From NCBI RefSeq assembly GCF_028747645.1, contig NZ_CP118100.1:1054001-1118000 (forward strand): a stretch of 64,000 bases of DNA. Reading direction: 5' to 3'. This stretch comes from Microbacterium esteraromaticum. GTDB taxonomy: Bacteria > Actinomycetota > Actinomycetes > Actinomycetales > Microbacteriaceae. How positions within the stretch are numbered: the first letter of the stretch is position 1; every line of letters begins with the position of its first letter. Made by a program: the position numbers and the translations under genes. Positions 8,026 through 16,465 of the stretch are shown here, one piece after another. The notes beneath the pieces are model-generated. The model saw only the letters and a list, made by a program, of their open reading frames with translations. It was not told the DNA's origin and did not search any database.

Positions 8026-8533
8026 CTGTCTTCTCCTCGTCCTGCAGTTCGGCCAGCATGGCCTTCAGCTCGTGTCTCAGCACGTCGCGGGTCACCGTCT
8101 GCGAGCTGCGCTCCTCGAGGGCGAGTCGCAGGGCCACGATCTCGCGGGCCAGGTACTCGGTGTCGGCGAGGTTGCGCTCGGCGCGTTGCCGATCCTGTTC
8201 GATCTGCACGCGGTCGCGGTCATCCTGCCGGTTCTGCGCGAGCAGGATCAGCGGCGCCGCATACGAGGCCTGCAAGGACAGCATGAGGGTGAGCGCTGTG
8301 AAGCCCAGCGCCGCGTCGTCGAAGCGCACGGGCTCGGGCATGACCGTGTTCCATGTGATCCACGCCGCGCAGAACAGCGTGAGGATGACCAGGAACGCCG
8401 GGGTACCCATGGCGCGGGCGACCCACTCGGTGAACCGGCCGAACCTGTCACGCGATGGGGCGGGCATGCGCCCGGTGGAGCGGCCGCCGGAGCGGTTGCG
8501 GGGCGTGTCCAGGCGAGGGGAGCGGGCCATCAT
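8012..8533 (-). CDS. DUF1003 membrane protein
   Basis: A 173-aa protein with a basic, disordered N-terminus, two transmembrane helices (around AFLVILTLFCAAWITWN and LGFTALTLMLSLQASYAAPLI) and a charged helical tail (QNRQDDRDRVQIEQDRQ). The TM2-QNRQ(D)xRDR arrangement is the DUF1003 signature. Function is unknown. Two consecutive ATGs at 8533 and 8530 are possible; the first shares one base with the upstream stop (TGATG), so the gene is translationally coupled in a CBS/MgtE-N, DUF1003, mrp operon. Confidence 0.88.
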   Translation of the reverse strand: MMARSPRLDTPRNRSGGRSTGRMPAPSRDRFGRFTEWVARAMGTPAFLVILTLFCAAWITWNTVMPEPVRFDDAALGFTALTLMLSLQASYAAPLILLAQNRQDDRDRVQIEQDRQRAERNLADTEYLAREIVALRLALEERSSQTVTRDVLRHELKAMLAELQDEEKTDDAR

Positions 8534-9795
8534 CAGGCACCGCCCTTGGGAGACTCGGACGGGTGCGCGGCGGTACGCCAGTCGTCGGGCAGCAGGTAGT
8601 CGAGTACGTCGTCGACGCTGATGGCGCCGACTAGGCGGTGGGCGCCGTCGATGACCGGCAAGGACACCAGGTCGTAGCTGGCGAGCATGCGGGCGACCTC
8701 TTCGGCCGAGGCTCCCACCGATACCGGTTCGAGGCTGTCGTCGAGGATTGCGCCGAGGCGCTCATGCGGTGGGTAGCGCAGCATCCGTTGGAAGTGCACG
8801 ACCCCCAGCAGGCGTCCGGTCGGGGTCTCGAACGGCGGCAGGGTGACGAACACGGCCGCCGCGAGGGCGGGGTGCAGCTCATGCCGGCGGATGAGCGCGA
8901 GCGCTTCGGCGACGGTTGCATCGGCCGACAGGATGATCGGCTCGGTCGTCATCAGCCCGCCGGCGGTATCGGGCCCGTATCGCAGCAGTGTGCGCACGTC
9001 AGCGGCCTCTTCGGGTTCCATCAGCGCGAGGAGGTGCTCGAGGCGTTCCGGGGGCAGCTGCGCGAGAAGGTCGGCCGCGTCGTCGGGCTCCATCTCATCG
9101 AGCACGTCAGCGGCACGCTCGTCGCCGAGCCGGTCGATGATGCCGACCTGGTCGTCTTCGGGCATCTCTTCCAGCGCGTCGGCGAGGCGCTCGTCGGGAA
9201 GCTCACCGACGACCTCGATGCGCCGCTGCTGGGGCAGGTCGAGCAACGAGGTGGCGAGGTCAGCGGCGTGCATCTCGGAGTACGAGGCGACGAGCTGCTC
9301 GGCGGACTGGCTCTCGCCGGGCATCCGCAGTTCCGCGACCTCGTTCCACGCGGCGAACGCGGTGGGGCCCTTCGCGAACGGCGACGGGTTCGTCTTCGGT
9401 TTGCGCAGGAACAGTTGCGTGATCGCCCACTCGCCGTGGCGGTCCTGCTCGATCGCGGCGTCCTCGACGGTCGCTGTTTCTGAGCCGTCGATGAGGCGCA
9501 CGCGCCGGCCGAGGAACTCGGCGAGCACGCGCACCTCGCCGTGCCGGGGCTGGAAGCGGCGCACGTTGATCAGACCGGTGCTGATGACCTGACCCGCGCG
9601 GATCGAGGTGACGCGCCCGATCGACAGGAACACCTGGCGGCGCCCGGGGATCTCGATCACGAGGCCGATGACGCGCGGTGCGGCGGTGCTGCGATACACG
9701 ACGACGACGTCGCGGACCTTGCCGACGCGGTCGCCGGCGGGATCGAACACGGCGCATCCGGCCAATCGCGCGACGAAGACCCGTTGTGTGCTCAC
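8533..9795 (-). CDS. PRC-barrel/MgtE-N/CBS-domain protein
   Basis: A 420-aa soluble protein. The first ~150 residues form two PRC-barrel-like repeats (AGCAVFDPAGDRVGKVRDVVV). Residues ~170-290 form the MgtE N-terminal superhelix with repeated LPDERLADALEEMPEDDQ-type units. Residues ~290-405 carry a pair of CBS domains (GGLMTTEPIILSADATVAEA and LPVIDGAHRLVGAISVDDVL). It has the cytosolic parts of an MgtE Mg2+ channel without the membrane domain, so it is probably a regulator or sensor rather than a transporter. The GTG at 9795 is chosen from the family N-terminus and the -10 box; the open frame upstream is not protein-like. Confidence 0.85.
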   Translation of the reverse strand: MSTQRVFVARLAGCAVFDPAGDRVGKVRDVVVVYRSTAAPRVIGLVIEIPGRRQVFLSIGRVTSIRAGQVISTGLINVRRFQPRHGEVRVLAEFLGRRVRLIDGSETATVEDAAIEQDRHGEWAITQLFLRKPKTNPSPFAKGPTAFAAWNEVAELRMPGESQSAEQLVASYSEMHAADLATSLLDLPQQRRIEVVGELPDERLADALEEMPEDDQVGIIDRLGDERAADVLDEMEPDDAADLLAQLPPERLEHLLALMEPEEAADVRTLLRYGPDTAGGLMTTEPIILSADATVAEALALIRRHELHPALAAAVFVTLPPFETPTGRLLGVVHFQRMLRYPPHERLGAILDDSLEPVSVGASAEEVARMLASYDLVSLPVIDGAHRLVGAISVDDVLDYLLPDDWRTAAHPSESPKGGA

Positions 9796-9801
9796 GGCTC
9801 C

Positions 9802-9807
9802 AGCGTA
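9802..9807 (-). promoter_or_regulatory. -10 element of the CBS/MgtE-N operon
   Basis: On the minus strand TACGCT is followed by GGAGCC and then the GTG at 9795 (6-nt spacing). GGAGCC may add weak Shine-Dalgarno pairing. Confidence 0.5.
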
Positions 9808-9853
9808 GTGCGGAGCTTCGGCGGGATCGGTGCTCTCTGATAGGTGTCGATGG

Positions 9854-9859
9854 GACAAT
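9854..9859 (+). promoter_or_regulatory. -10 element of the 17M-like gene
   Basis: GACAAT, preceded by TGG, ends 6 nt before the ATG at 9866. Confidence 0.4.
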
Positions 9860-9865
9860 GGCGGG

Positions 9866-10681
9866 ATGAGCATGCTGAATCGTCCGGTGACCGGCAATGA
9901 CCTCGGTGAGGTGATTGCGTCGACGCGCGACTACGAAGCCGCCCAGAAGACGGTGTCGAAGCTGATCGCGGGCGAGGTTCCTGCCCGGGACATCGCGATC
10001 GTCGGTGAGGGGGTGCGCACTGTCGAGCGCGTGACGGGCCGGCTCGGTTATGCAGCGGCGGCTCGCTCGGGGGCGATCAACGGTGTGCTGATCGGTCTGC
10101 TGCTGTCGGCGATCATGCTGTTCGGCAACCCCGAGGCCCCGATCACGCTGTTCCTCGGATTCCTGCTCGTCGGTGTCGCGCTGGGCATGATCATGAGTCT
10201 GATCACGTACGCGATCGTGCGGCGCCGTCGGGATTTCGCCAGTGTCTCGCAGATGATCGCCGACCACTACGAGGTGCGTGTGCAGGCGGCGTCGCTCGCC
10301 AAGGCACGTCAGGTGGTGGGGCACGTGCGGCCCGCGTCGACGCGGCCGCCGGTCGATCTGAGCGAGCCGCCGCGCTATGGCGAGCGGATCACCCCGGATG
10401 GAGCGCAGGGAACCGGGGCGCCGTCGGCTGGCTCGCAGTCGTCTAGTTCGCAGTCGTCTCGTGCGCAGTCGGCTCCGCATGTGGCTGCGCCCGCTCCGCA
10501 CACGGCTCCGCCGCCCCCGCCGCCGCTTCCGGCGCCGGTCGCTGAGTCGGCTGCCGGGGCTGGAAGCGCCTCCGGCTCCGAATCGGATGCCTCAGACGGC
10601 GCGAGTTCGGATGCCGCAGCCGGCGGTGACGCGTCTGATGCCAGTGGCGGTGCATCAGGTCAGCAGACCTCTGACCGCTGA
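9866..10681 (+). CDS. general stress protein 17M-like membrane protein
   Basis: A 271-aa protein. The N-terminal ~70 residues match the YflT/general-stress-17M-like domain (ASTRDYEAAQKTVSKLIAGE, VPARDIAIVGEGVRTVERV). Two adjacent transmembrane helices follow (INGVLIGLLLSAIMLFG and LFLGFLLVGVALGMIMSLIT), then a ~120-residue disordered Ser/Pro/Ala-rich tail. Function is unknown; Bacillus relatives are sigma-B-dependent. Divergent from the CBS/MgtE-N operon, an arrangement I recall from mycobacteria as well. An alternative ATG lies at 9872. Confidence 0.82.
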   Translation: MSMLNRPVTGNDLGEVIASTRDYEAAQKTVSKLIAGEVPARDIAIVGEGVRTVERVTGRLGYAAAARSGAINGVLIGLLLSAIMLFGNPEAPITLFLGFLLVGVALGMIMSLITYAIVRRRRDFASVSQMIADHYEVRVQAASLAKARQVVGHVRPASTRPPVDLSEPPRYGERITPDGAQGTGAPSAGSQSSSSQSSRAQSAPHVAAPAPHTAPPPPPPLPAPVAESAAGAGSASGSESDASDGASSDAAAGGDASDASGGASGQQTSDR

Positions 10682-10694
10682 CGTCGACGTGACG

Positions 10695-11378
10695 ATGAGC
10701 GTGCAGGTGGCGTTGCCGAGCGGCGATATCTCGGTATCGACGGCGTGGGAGCGCCCGGAGGGTGAGTCACGTGGCGCCGTGGCCATCGCGCACGGTGCGG
10801 GCGCAGGGATGGATCATCCGTTCCTGGTGGGATTCGCTGCGGGGCTGCGTGATCGCGGTTTCACGACGGTGCGGTTCAATTTTCCGTACGTCGAGGCGGG
10901 GCGGCGTATGCCGGGTCCTGCCGCACATGCGATCCTGACGTGGCGCGCGGTCGTGTCGGCGATTCGTGCCGATGCCGACGGGGCGTCCGGGCCCGTGTGG
11001 GCCTGCGGAAAGTCCTATGGTGGCCGCATGGCGTCGATGGCTGTCGCTGAGGGGCTGGAAGTGGATGGGCTGGTGTATCTCGGGTACCCGTTGCATCCGC
11101 CGGGCAAGCCTGAGAAGCCGCGGATCGAGCATCTGCCCGCCGTGCGTCCCGCACAACTGTTCGTCGAGGGAACGAACGACCCGTTCGTTCAGCCGGTGCA
11201 GCAGTTGGAGCAGGCGGTTGCGGCGTGCCAGGATGCCCGGATCGCGTGGATCGAGGGCGGCGGGCATTCGTTCGAGGTGAAGGGGCGCAAGCGTCCCGCG
11301 GACGAAGTCGGTGCGTCACTGGCGCCGCTCGTCGCAGAGTTCATCGACGAGCGCGGCCGGTCTGCGACGGGGGAGTAG
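10695..11378 (+). CDS. alpha/beta hydrolase of the KANL3/Tex30-like family
   Basis: A 227-aa cytoplasmic hydrolase. The catalytic triad is readable: nucleophile Ser in CGKSYGGRM, acid Asp in EGTNDPFV and His in GGGHSFEV. AIAHGAGAGMDHPF near the N-terminus is the oxyanion-hole region typical of this subgroup. The substrate is unknown. An in-frame GTG at 10689 gives two more residues; the frame is open further upstream only because it shadows the Ser/Pro tail of the preceding gene. It starts 13 nt after that gene stops and is probably co-transcribed. Confidence 0.8.
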   Translation: MSVQVALPSGDISVSTAWERPEGESRGAVAIAHGAGAGMDHPFLVGFAAGLRDRGFTTVRFNFPYVEAGRRMPGPAAHAILTWRAVVSAIRADADGASGPVWACGKSYGGRMASMAVAEGLEVDGLVYLGYPLHPPGKPEKPRIEHLPAVRPAQLFVEGTNDPFVQPVQQLEQAVAACQDARIAWIEGGGHSFEVKGRKRPADEVGASLAPLVAEFIDERGRSATGE

Positions 11379-11442
11379 TCGCTTCGACTTCTGGCCGCGG
11401 AAGATGTTCGCGGAGCGCTCGCGCCGACTGCTCCCGATGCGC

Positions 11443-11476
11443 GCGCACGTGGTCGGTGACCGCAGACCACGTGCGC
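11443..11476. terminator. perfect inverted repeat downstream of the hydrolase gene
   Basis: Perfect 12-bp arms GCGCACGTGGTC / GACCACGTGCGC (11443-11454 and 11465-11476) enclose a 10-nt loop. It lies 65 nt after the hydrolase stop and 75 nt before the HAD gene, with no U tract. It may be a terminator or a protein-binding site, since each arm contains CACGTG. Confidence 0.5.
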
Positions 11477-11551
11477 CCCGTGACTGTTGGATCGCCAGCG
11501 TACGCGTGAGACGCTGGGACGCATGACGGCGCATACCCGGGGACGCAGAGC

Positions 11552-12199
11552 ATGATTCGCGCGGTTGTCTTCGACCTCGATGGAGTGCTTCGTCACTTCG
11601 ACCCGTCGCATGTGGGAGAGATCGAAGCGCGGCATGGTCTCGCGAGTGGGAGCATCCACTCTGCGGCTTTCGAAGAGACGCTGCTGTCCGCAGTCACGAG
11701 GGGAGCGCTGACGCGGGCAGAGTGGATGCTACGCGTCGGTGCCGTGCTGGGTAGTCCCGATGCTGCGCAGGAGTGGGCGGCTCACCCGTCCGAGCCCGAT
11801 GAGTCGATGCTGGCGCTCAACGATGAGCTTCGGGCATCGGGTATCCGCACTGCTGTCCTGACCAACGGAACCGACACGATCCGCACGGAACTGCACGAGC
11901 TCGGAATAGCCTCTCGGGTCGACATCGTCTTCAACTCCGCGGAGATCGGCTTCGTCAAGCCTGATGTGCGGATCTTCCAGCACGTGCTCGATGCGCTTGC
12001 GCTCCAGCCGGACGAGGTGTTCTTCACCGACGACTCGCGCTCGAAACTCGCCGGGGCCGTCTCTCTCGGCATTCCGACGCACCACTTCGTCGGAATCGAC
12101 GGGCTGCGACTGGCGCTGCACGCTGCCGGGCTGCTTCAGTACGCGACGCCACGGGCGCCACTCGTGGGCGGCGTTCGCCGCTTCGACCGCACCCCATAG
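11552..12199 (+). CDS. HAD-family (subfamily IA) hydrolase
   Basis: A 215-aa phosphatase-type protein with the HAD motifs: VVFDLDGVL (motif I, nucleophile and acid Asp at residues 8 and 10), VLTNGT (motif II Thr), FVKPD (motif III Lys) and FFTDDSRSKL (motif IV Asp pair). The four-helix cap inserted after motif I identifies subfamily IA. The substrate cannot be predicted. No clear ribosome-binding site precedes the ATG. It is a single gene, closed by the hairpin at 12204-12240. Confidence 0.85.
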   Translation: MIRAVVFDLDGVLRHFDPSHVGEIEARHGLASGSIHSAAFEETLLSAVTRGALTRAEWMLRVGAVLGSPDAAQEWAAHPSEPDESMLALNDELRASGIRTAVLTNGTDTIRTELHELGIASRVDIVFNSAEIGFVKPDVRIFQHVLDALALQPDEVFFTDDSRSKLAGAVSLGIPTHHFVGIDGLRLALHAAGLLQYATPRAPLVGGVRRFDRTP

Positions 12200-12203
12200 A
12201 CAC

Positions 12204-12240
12204 AGGAACTCGCGGGCGATCAGGTCGCCCGCGAGTTCCT
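12204..12240. terminator. bidirectional terminator between HAD hydrolase and pepP
   Basis: A perfect 16-bp stem (12204-12219 / 12225-12240) with loop TCAGG lies between the convergent 3' ends of the HAD and aminopeptidase genes. Confidence 0.85.
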
Positions 12241-12280
12241 CATCGACGGCCGGCGGGCCGTCGAGCACCGGTGACGGTGA

Positions 12281-13699
12281 TTAGCCCTTCAGCCGCGCGA
12301 TCCATGCCTCGACGTCGTCCGCGGTACGCGGGATGTCCGCCGAGAGGTTGACGGGGCCGTCCTCGGTCATGAGGATGTCGTCCTCGATGCGCACGCCGAT
12401 ACCGCGCAGCTCTTCGGGGACGGTGAGGTCGTCGATCTGGAAGTACAGACCCGGCTCGATCGTGAAGACCATGCCCGGCTCCAGCACGCCGTCGTAGTAC
12501 ATCTCGCGGCGCGCCTGGGCGCAGTCGTGCACATCGATGCCGAGGTGATGCGAGGTGCCGTGCACCATGTACCGGCGGTGCTGACCGCCCTTGTCAGCGT
12601 CGAGCGCCTCTTCGGCGGTCACCGGCAGCACGCCCCACTCGGCGGTGCGCTTGGCGATGATCGACATGGCGGCCTCGTGCACCTCGCGGAACTTGGCGCC
12701 GGGCTTCGCCGCAGCGAAGGCGGCATCCGCGGCCTCCAGCACGACGTCATAGACACGACGCTGCACCTCGGAGAACGTGCCGTTGACCGGCAGCGTGCGC
12801 GTGATGTCGGCCGTGTACTGGCTGTCGACCTCGACACCGGCGTCGATCAGGATCAGGTCGCCGGGCACGACGGCCCCGTCATTGCGGGTCCAGTGCAGGT
12901 AGCAGGCGTGGTGGCCCGAGGCGGCGATGGTGTCGTAGCCCTCCCAGTGCCCGTCGCTGCGTGCGCGCTGGTGGAACGCACCCTCGACGATGCGCTCGCC
13001 ACGCGGGTGGGCGATCGCCTTGTCGAAGTCGCGGATGATGTCGTCGAATCCGGATGCCGTCACCGCGACCGCATGGCGCATCTCGGCGACTTCGTACTCA
13101 TCCTTGACCAGCCGCAGCTCGGAGACGAAACGGGTCAGGTCGGCGTCGCTCTCGACGACCAGGTCGTCATCGCCGGCGACGAAGGTGTCGACGTGCGCGG
13201 TCGCGACGTCGAGATCAGCGGCAACACCGGCCAGCGACGGGCGCGGACCGATCCAGAACTCACCGATCGTGGCATCCGAGTAGAACTCGCTGGTGGTGCG
13301 GTCGGCGCGCTCGCGGAAGTACAGCGTGACGTCGTGGCCGTCGTCGGTCGGGTCGAAGACGAGCAGCGAGTCGGGCTCGGAGTCGTTCGCCCAGCCGGTC
13401 AGGTGCACGAACGCCGAGTGGGCGCGGAACGGGTAGTCGGTGTCGTTGCTGCGCTGCTTGAACGAACCGGCCGGAACCACCAGGCGCTTGCCGGGGAAAG
13501 CCGCGGAGACCTTCGCCCGCCGCGCCGCGGCGAACGGGGCCTGCGCACGGGCCGACGGCATCGACTCGGGGCGGTCGGCCCACCCCGTCGAGATGGTGTC
13601 GAGGAACCCCTGGGGGAAGGGCTGCTTGCGAGGGTTCTCGGCGACGGCAGCGTCGTCGGAGGTCGTGGCGATCGTGTCGCTGTCAGCGGGAGTACTCAT
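12281..13699 (-). CDS. pepP: Xaa-Pro aminopeptidase (aminopeptidase P, M24B)
   Basis: A 472-aa cytosolic dinuclear-metal peptidase that removes N-terminal residues preceding proline. The creatinase-like N-terminal domain covers about residues 1-200; the pita-bread catalytic domain follows. Metal ligands are visible in order: Asp in LILIDAG, Asp in TADITRTLP, His in VHGTSHHLGIDVHD, Glu in FTIEPGLYF and Glu in VRIEDDIL. The length is normal for the actinobacterial long form. The ATG at 13699 lacks a ribosome-binding site but has a -10 box 6 nt upstream. Confidence 0.93.
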   Translation of the reverse strand: MSTPADSDTIATTSDDAAVAENPRKQPFPQGFLDTISTGWADRPESMPSARAQAPFAAARRAKVSAAFPGKRLVVPAGSFKQRSNDTDYPFRAHSAFVHLTGWANDSEPDSLLVFDPTDDGHDVTLYFRERADRTTSEFYSDATIGEFWIGPRPSLAGVAADLDVATAHVDTFVAGDDDLVVESDADLTRFVSELRLVKDEYEVAEMRHAVAVTASGFDDIIRDFDKAIAHPRGERIVEGAFHQRARSDGHWEGYDTIAASGHHACYLHWTRNDGAVVPGDLILIDAGVEVDSQYTADITRTLPVNGTFSEVQRRVYDVVLEAADAAFAAAKPGAKFREVHEAAMSIIAKRTAEWGVLPVTAEEALDADKGGQHRRYMVHGTSHHLGIDVHDCAQARREMYYDGVLEPGMVFTIEPGLYFQIDDLTVPEELRGIGVRIEDDILMTEDGPVNLSADIPRTADDVEAWIARLKG

Positions 13700-13705
13700 G
13701 CATCC

Positions 13706-13711
13706 ATTCTC
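13706..13711 (-). promoter_or_regulatory. -10 element of pepP
   Basis: GAGAAT on the minus strand ends 6 nt (GGATGC) before the ATG at 13699. Confidence 0.45.
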
Positions 13712-13725
13712 GCACCCTTCACTGA

Positions 13726-13755
13726 CAGGGCCCGAGTGGGATCACTCGGGCCCTG
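13726..13755 (-). terminator. terminator after the subtilisin gene
   Basis: A perfect 13-bp stem CAGGGCCCGAGTG / CACTCGGGCCCTG with loop GGAT, just downstream of the minus-strand subtilisin stop (13772) and upstream of the pepP promoter. Confidence 0.85.
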
Positions 13756-13771
13756 CGTGCGTGAGATCAGA

Positions 13772-15268
13772 TCACTGCACGGCCTTCAGGGCGTTGACGA
13801 TCCCGTGACCGTAGTAGCTGTTCATCTCTTCCGTACCCTCGCAGGCCGGGCCATAGCCGTACTGCGGCGCAGAGCACGCCGTCGGTGTGGCATCGTCGCG
13901 CAGCTTGTCGATCATCTGCGCCGGCGTCAGCTCGGGGTGTACGGACTTCATCAGCGCGAGCACACCCGCGACGTGCGGTGACGCCATCGAGGTGCCGCTC
14001 TTGTACGCCCATCCGCCGGGAACGGTCGACGCGATGCGGGAACCGGGTGCGGCGACGTCGATCTCGCCGAGCCCGCGGTTCGAGAAGTACGACAGCTGCC
14101 CGGTGTCGGTGAGCGACGACACGGTCACGACGCCCGGCAACTGGGTCGGCAGATCCTTGCAGCCGGAGTTGATGGTGCGCTCCACGGCCTCGCTGTCGTT
14201 CGGGCTGCCCGTGTCGACCGTGTTGGTCCGCAGGTCGAGCGCCGAGTTGCCGGCAGCGGCGGCACTGACGACGCCCTTATCAGCCGACCACCTGACGGCG
14301 CGCGCCACGGCTTCCTGAACGGCGGCCTGGTCGGGCTGGTCATCGCACCAGAACTCGAACGGGTCGATGTAGTAGCTGTTGTTCGTCACGTCCATGCCCC
14401 GCTGGGCGGCCCACATGAAGCCGCAGATCGCATACTCGGGATAGATGTATCCGTCGTCGTTGACGACCTTGACCGAAGCCAGACGCACATTCGGCGCGAC
14501 GCCGACGATGCCGAGGTCGTTGCGCGCGGCGGCGATCGTGCCCGCCACGTGGGTGCCGTGGTCCGACGTGGTCGGGTACCAGCCGTCCTCGGACTGGTCG
14601 GGGCGACCGCCGACCGTGCAGTTGACCGACTCTGCCGGATCGATGTTGGCCACGAGATCGGGATGCGTGGGGTCAATGCCCGAGTCGAGCACACCGACCA
14701 GCACATTGCGGCTGCCATCCGTGATCAGGTTGGCCTCGTCGGCCTGGATCATCTCCATGTCCCACTGCAGTTCGGAGTACAGGTCGGAGCTCGATCCGGG
14801 GATCGGCTCGGTGGGCTCATCGCCGTTCACAGGCTTGTTCTTCCCTTGGTTCCAGCCCGACGAACCCGGACCCCACGGGATTCCAGGTCCTGTGACCTTG
14901 TCCTTCACCTCTGCGGTGCGTGTGGCGCCCACCGAGGCGATGGCGTTCTTGCCGGCGACAGTGACGTCGTCGCGGAACGCCGCACGGTCGGACTGCGCGA
15001 TGATGACGCCGATCTGCGGCCAGCTCTGTACGACGATGCCGCCCGCGGCGGCTACCGCGTTCTCGGCCTTGCGCGTCTGACCGGGGTTGGCCTGGCCGGT
15101 GTTGACGACATAGCTCATCACGGTGCCGTTCGGTGGGGAGATCGGAACGGGCGTTGAGGTCTCGGCGGTGGCGGCGGTGGCGCTCAGGCCACCCGCGACG
15201 ACGAGTGCGAGTGCGGCAGCGGCACTGATCATGCAGCGCAGCGCTCGACGTGGGGATTGGGGTTTCAT
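13772..15268 (-). CDS. secreted S8 subtilisin-like serine protease
   Basis: A 498-aa exported protease. It starts with a Sec signal peptide: basic MKPQSPRRALR, a hydrophobic core, and a probable cleavage near TAATAET at residues 30-36. An I9-like propeptide region (about 45-130) precedes the catalytic domain. The triad is intact: Asp in VGVLDSGIDPTHPDL, His in SDHGTHVAGTIAA and Ser in SGTSMASPHVAG, with oxyanion Asn in AAAGNSALDL. Several Cys residues (VNCTVGG, ICGFMW, FWCDDQ, SGCKD, TACSAP, PACEG) could form disulfides. No cell-wall anchor is seen, so it is probably released. It has its own promoter and terminator. Confidence 0.93.
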   Translation of the reverse strand: MKPQSPRRALRCMISAAAALALVVAGGLSATAATAETSTPVPISPPNGTVMSYVVNTGQANPGQTRKAENAVAAAGGIVVQSWPQIGVIIAQSDRAAFRDDVTVAGKNAIASVGATRTAEVKDKVTGPGIPWGPGSSGWNQGKNKPVNGDEPTEPIPGSSSDLYSELQWDMEMIQADEANLITDGSRNVLVGVLDSGIDPTHPDLVANIDPAESVNCTVGGRPDQSEDGWYPTTSDHGTHVAGTIAAARNDLGIVGVAPNVRLASVKVVNDDGYIYPEYAICGFMWAAQRGMDVTNNSYYIDPFEFWCDDQPDQAAVQEAVARAVRWSADKGVVSAAAAGNSALDLRTNTVDTGSPNDSEAVERTINSGCKDLPTQLPGVVTVSSLTDTGQLSYFSNRGLGEIDVAAPGSRIASTVPGGWAYKSGTSMASPHVAGVLALMKSVHPELTPAQMIDKLRDDATPTACSAPQYGYGPACEGTEEMNSYYGHGIVNALKAVQ

Positions 15269-15328
15269 GACGGCCTTTCATCGTTGGAAGACCGGCTTCT
15301 GCCGGAAGGGCGGTGGCCCTCCTGAGCA

Positions 15329-15357
15329 TTTCTATCGGTAGCTCACGGGCGATACAA
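15329..15357 (-). promoter_or_regulatory. sigma-70-type promoter of the subtilisin gene
   Basis: On the minus strand, -35 TTGTAT (15352-15357), a 17-bp spacer and -10 TAGAAA (15329-15334). This is the only promoter I found here with both boxes at ideal spacing. The leader would be about 55 nt and carries a small CCGGC/GCCGG hairpin and the ribosome-binding site GAAAGG. Confidence 0.6.
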
Positions 15358-15388
15358 CGGCTTCTCAAAGATGCCGCCTACGGCGCGC

Positions 15389-16411
15389 TCAGTCCGCGGG
15401 CTCCAGCTGCGCAACGATCGCGCGGTGGTCGCTGCCACCGGCATCCGAGAGCACGATCGACCCGGACGCCCGCCACGTCTCACTGGCCATGATGTGGTCG
15501 ATCGGCGCCCCGGCCAGACGGGGCAGGTCTGCGGGCCAGGTACCGACCATGCCGTTGCCGGTGTCGATCGCCGCATCGCGGCAGTGCCCCATGGTGCCGT
15601 CATGCATGCCGAGCGCAGCCATATGGTCGACTGTGGCGTTGAAATCGCCCGCGAGGATGAAGTCGCCCTCGGGGCACTGGTCGGCGATCCAGGCGAGATC
15701 CGATCGCCACTGGTCCATCGCTGCGAGACGAGGGGCGATCGCGTGCACCGCGACGATCGTCGGGCCCTCGCCGTCGACGGGCATCGCGACGGCACTCGGC
15801 ACGGATCCGGTGTTGCTCGTGCCGTCCGTCGAGGATTCGATCACCGAGTAGTCGCCCAGCTCGGCCGAGATGAGGATCGTCGTCTGCCACGCCTGCGGCC
15901 CGTCAGGCACATCGGGATGGATGTTGACGTGGTGTACCCACATCGGGTTGCCCGACTCACGCATCATGAGCGCAATCTGCTCACCGACCTCTTCCGACGT
16001 CTCGGGGAGGGTGACGACGTCGATCTGCTGCTCCTCGATCACCCCGGCGATCGTCTCTGCCGAAACCGCAGCGCCGGCAGTGTTCCACGTGAGCACGCGC
16101 AGGCTGGCATCCGACTTCGCGGGGAGGGCATCGTCGCCGAATCCTCGCACCGCCCCCACGATTCCGTTGGCCCCGGCGCCCAGCAGCGCGATGATCAGGA
16201 TCGATGCGGCGAAGCCGCGCAGCGGCCTGGCGAGCATCAGCAGCAGCGCCAGCACGGCGACGACGAGGAACGCAGCGATCAGCACGGGGCGCGCGGCAAT
16301 GACCTGCGCGATCGGGAACGTCGTCTCGAGCCGGAAGAACTGCGGCCACACGAGTATCGCCGTCGCGATCGCGAACAGCACCGAGATGAGGATTCCGACC
16401 GTGCGTAGCAT
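15389..16411 (-). CDS. membrane-anchored endonuclease/exonuclease/phosphatase family protein
   Basis: A 340-aa protein with three N-terminal transmembrane segments (residues ~1-100) and an extracytoplasmic-type EEP domain. Catalytic motifs are RVLTWNTAG, VVTLPETSEE (metal Glu), ILAGDFNATVDHM (Asp/Asn), PIDHIMAS and GGSDHRAIVAQL (terminal Asp/His). Such proteins may act on nucleic acids or on phospho-lipids outside the cell; the topology favours an extracellular or lipid substrate. I start at the ATG at 16411 because it is followed at once by TM1 and preceded by a -10 box; the longer frame from 16528 reads through the divergent promoter and PHP gene. Confidence 0.8.
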   Translation of the reverse strand: MLRTVGILISVLFAIATAILVWPQFFRLETTFPIAQVIAARPVLIAAFLVVAVLALLLMLARPLRGFAASILIIALLGAGANGIVGAVRGFGDDALPAKSDASLRVLTWNTAGAAVSAETIAGVIEEQQIDVVTLPETSEEVGEQIALMMRESGNPMWVHHVNIHPDVPDGPQAWQTTILISAELGDYSVIESSTDGTSNTGSVPSAVAMPVDGEGPTIVAVHAIAPRLAAMDQWRSDLAWIADQCPEGDFILAGDFNATVDHMAALGMHDGTMGHCRDAAIDTGNGMVGTWPADLPRLAGAPIDHIMASETWRASGSIVLSDAGGSDHRAIVAQLEPAD

Positions 16412-16419
16412 CGGACGAA

Positions 16420-16425
16420 AGCCTA
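16420..16425 (-). promoter_or_regulatory. -10 element of the EEP-family gene
   Basis: TAGGCT on the minus strand, 8 nt before the ATG at 16411. It lies back to back with the PHP promoter in a 54-bp divergent spacer. Confidence 0.45.
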
Positions 16426-16453
16426 GGGGAATCGGCTGTGTCCGCCCTGGCGG

Positions 16454-16459
16454 TACGCT
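16454..16459 (+). promoter_or_regulatory. -10 element of the PHP gene
   Basis: TACGCT ends 6 nt (CAGAGG) before the ATG at 16466. Confidence 0.5.
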
Positions 16460-16465
16460 CAGAGG

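Noticed and set aside
12527..13981. A 484-aa plus-strand ORF opposite pepP
   Set aside because: It is the antisense of a gene with all five metal ligands, and it crosses the pepP promoter and the subtilisin terminator.
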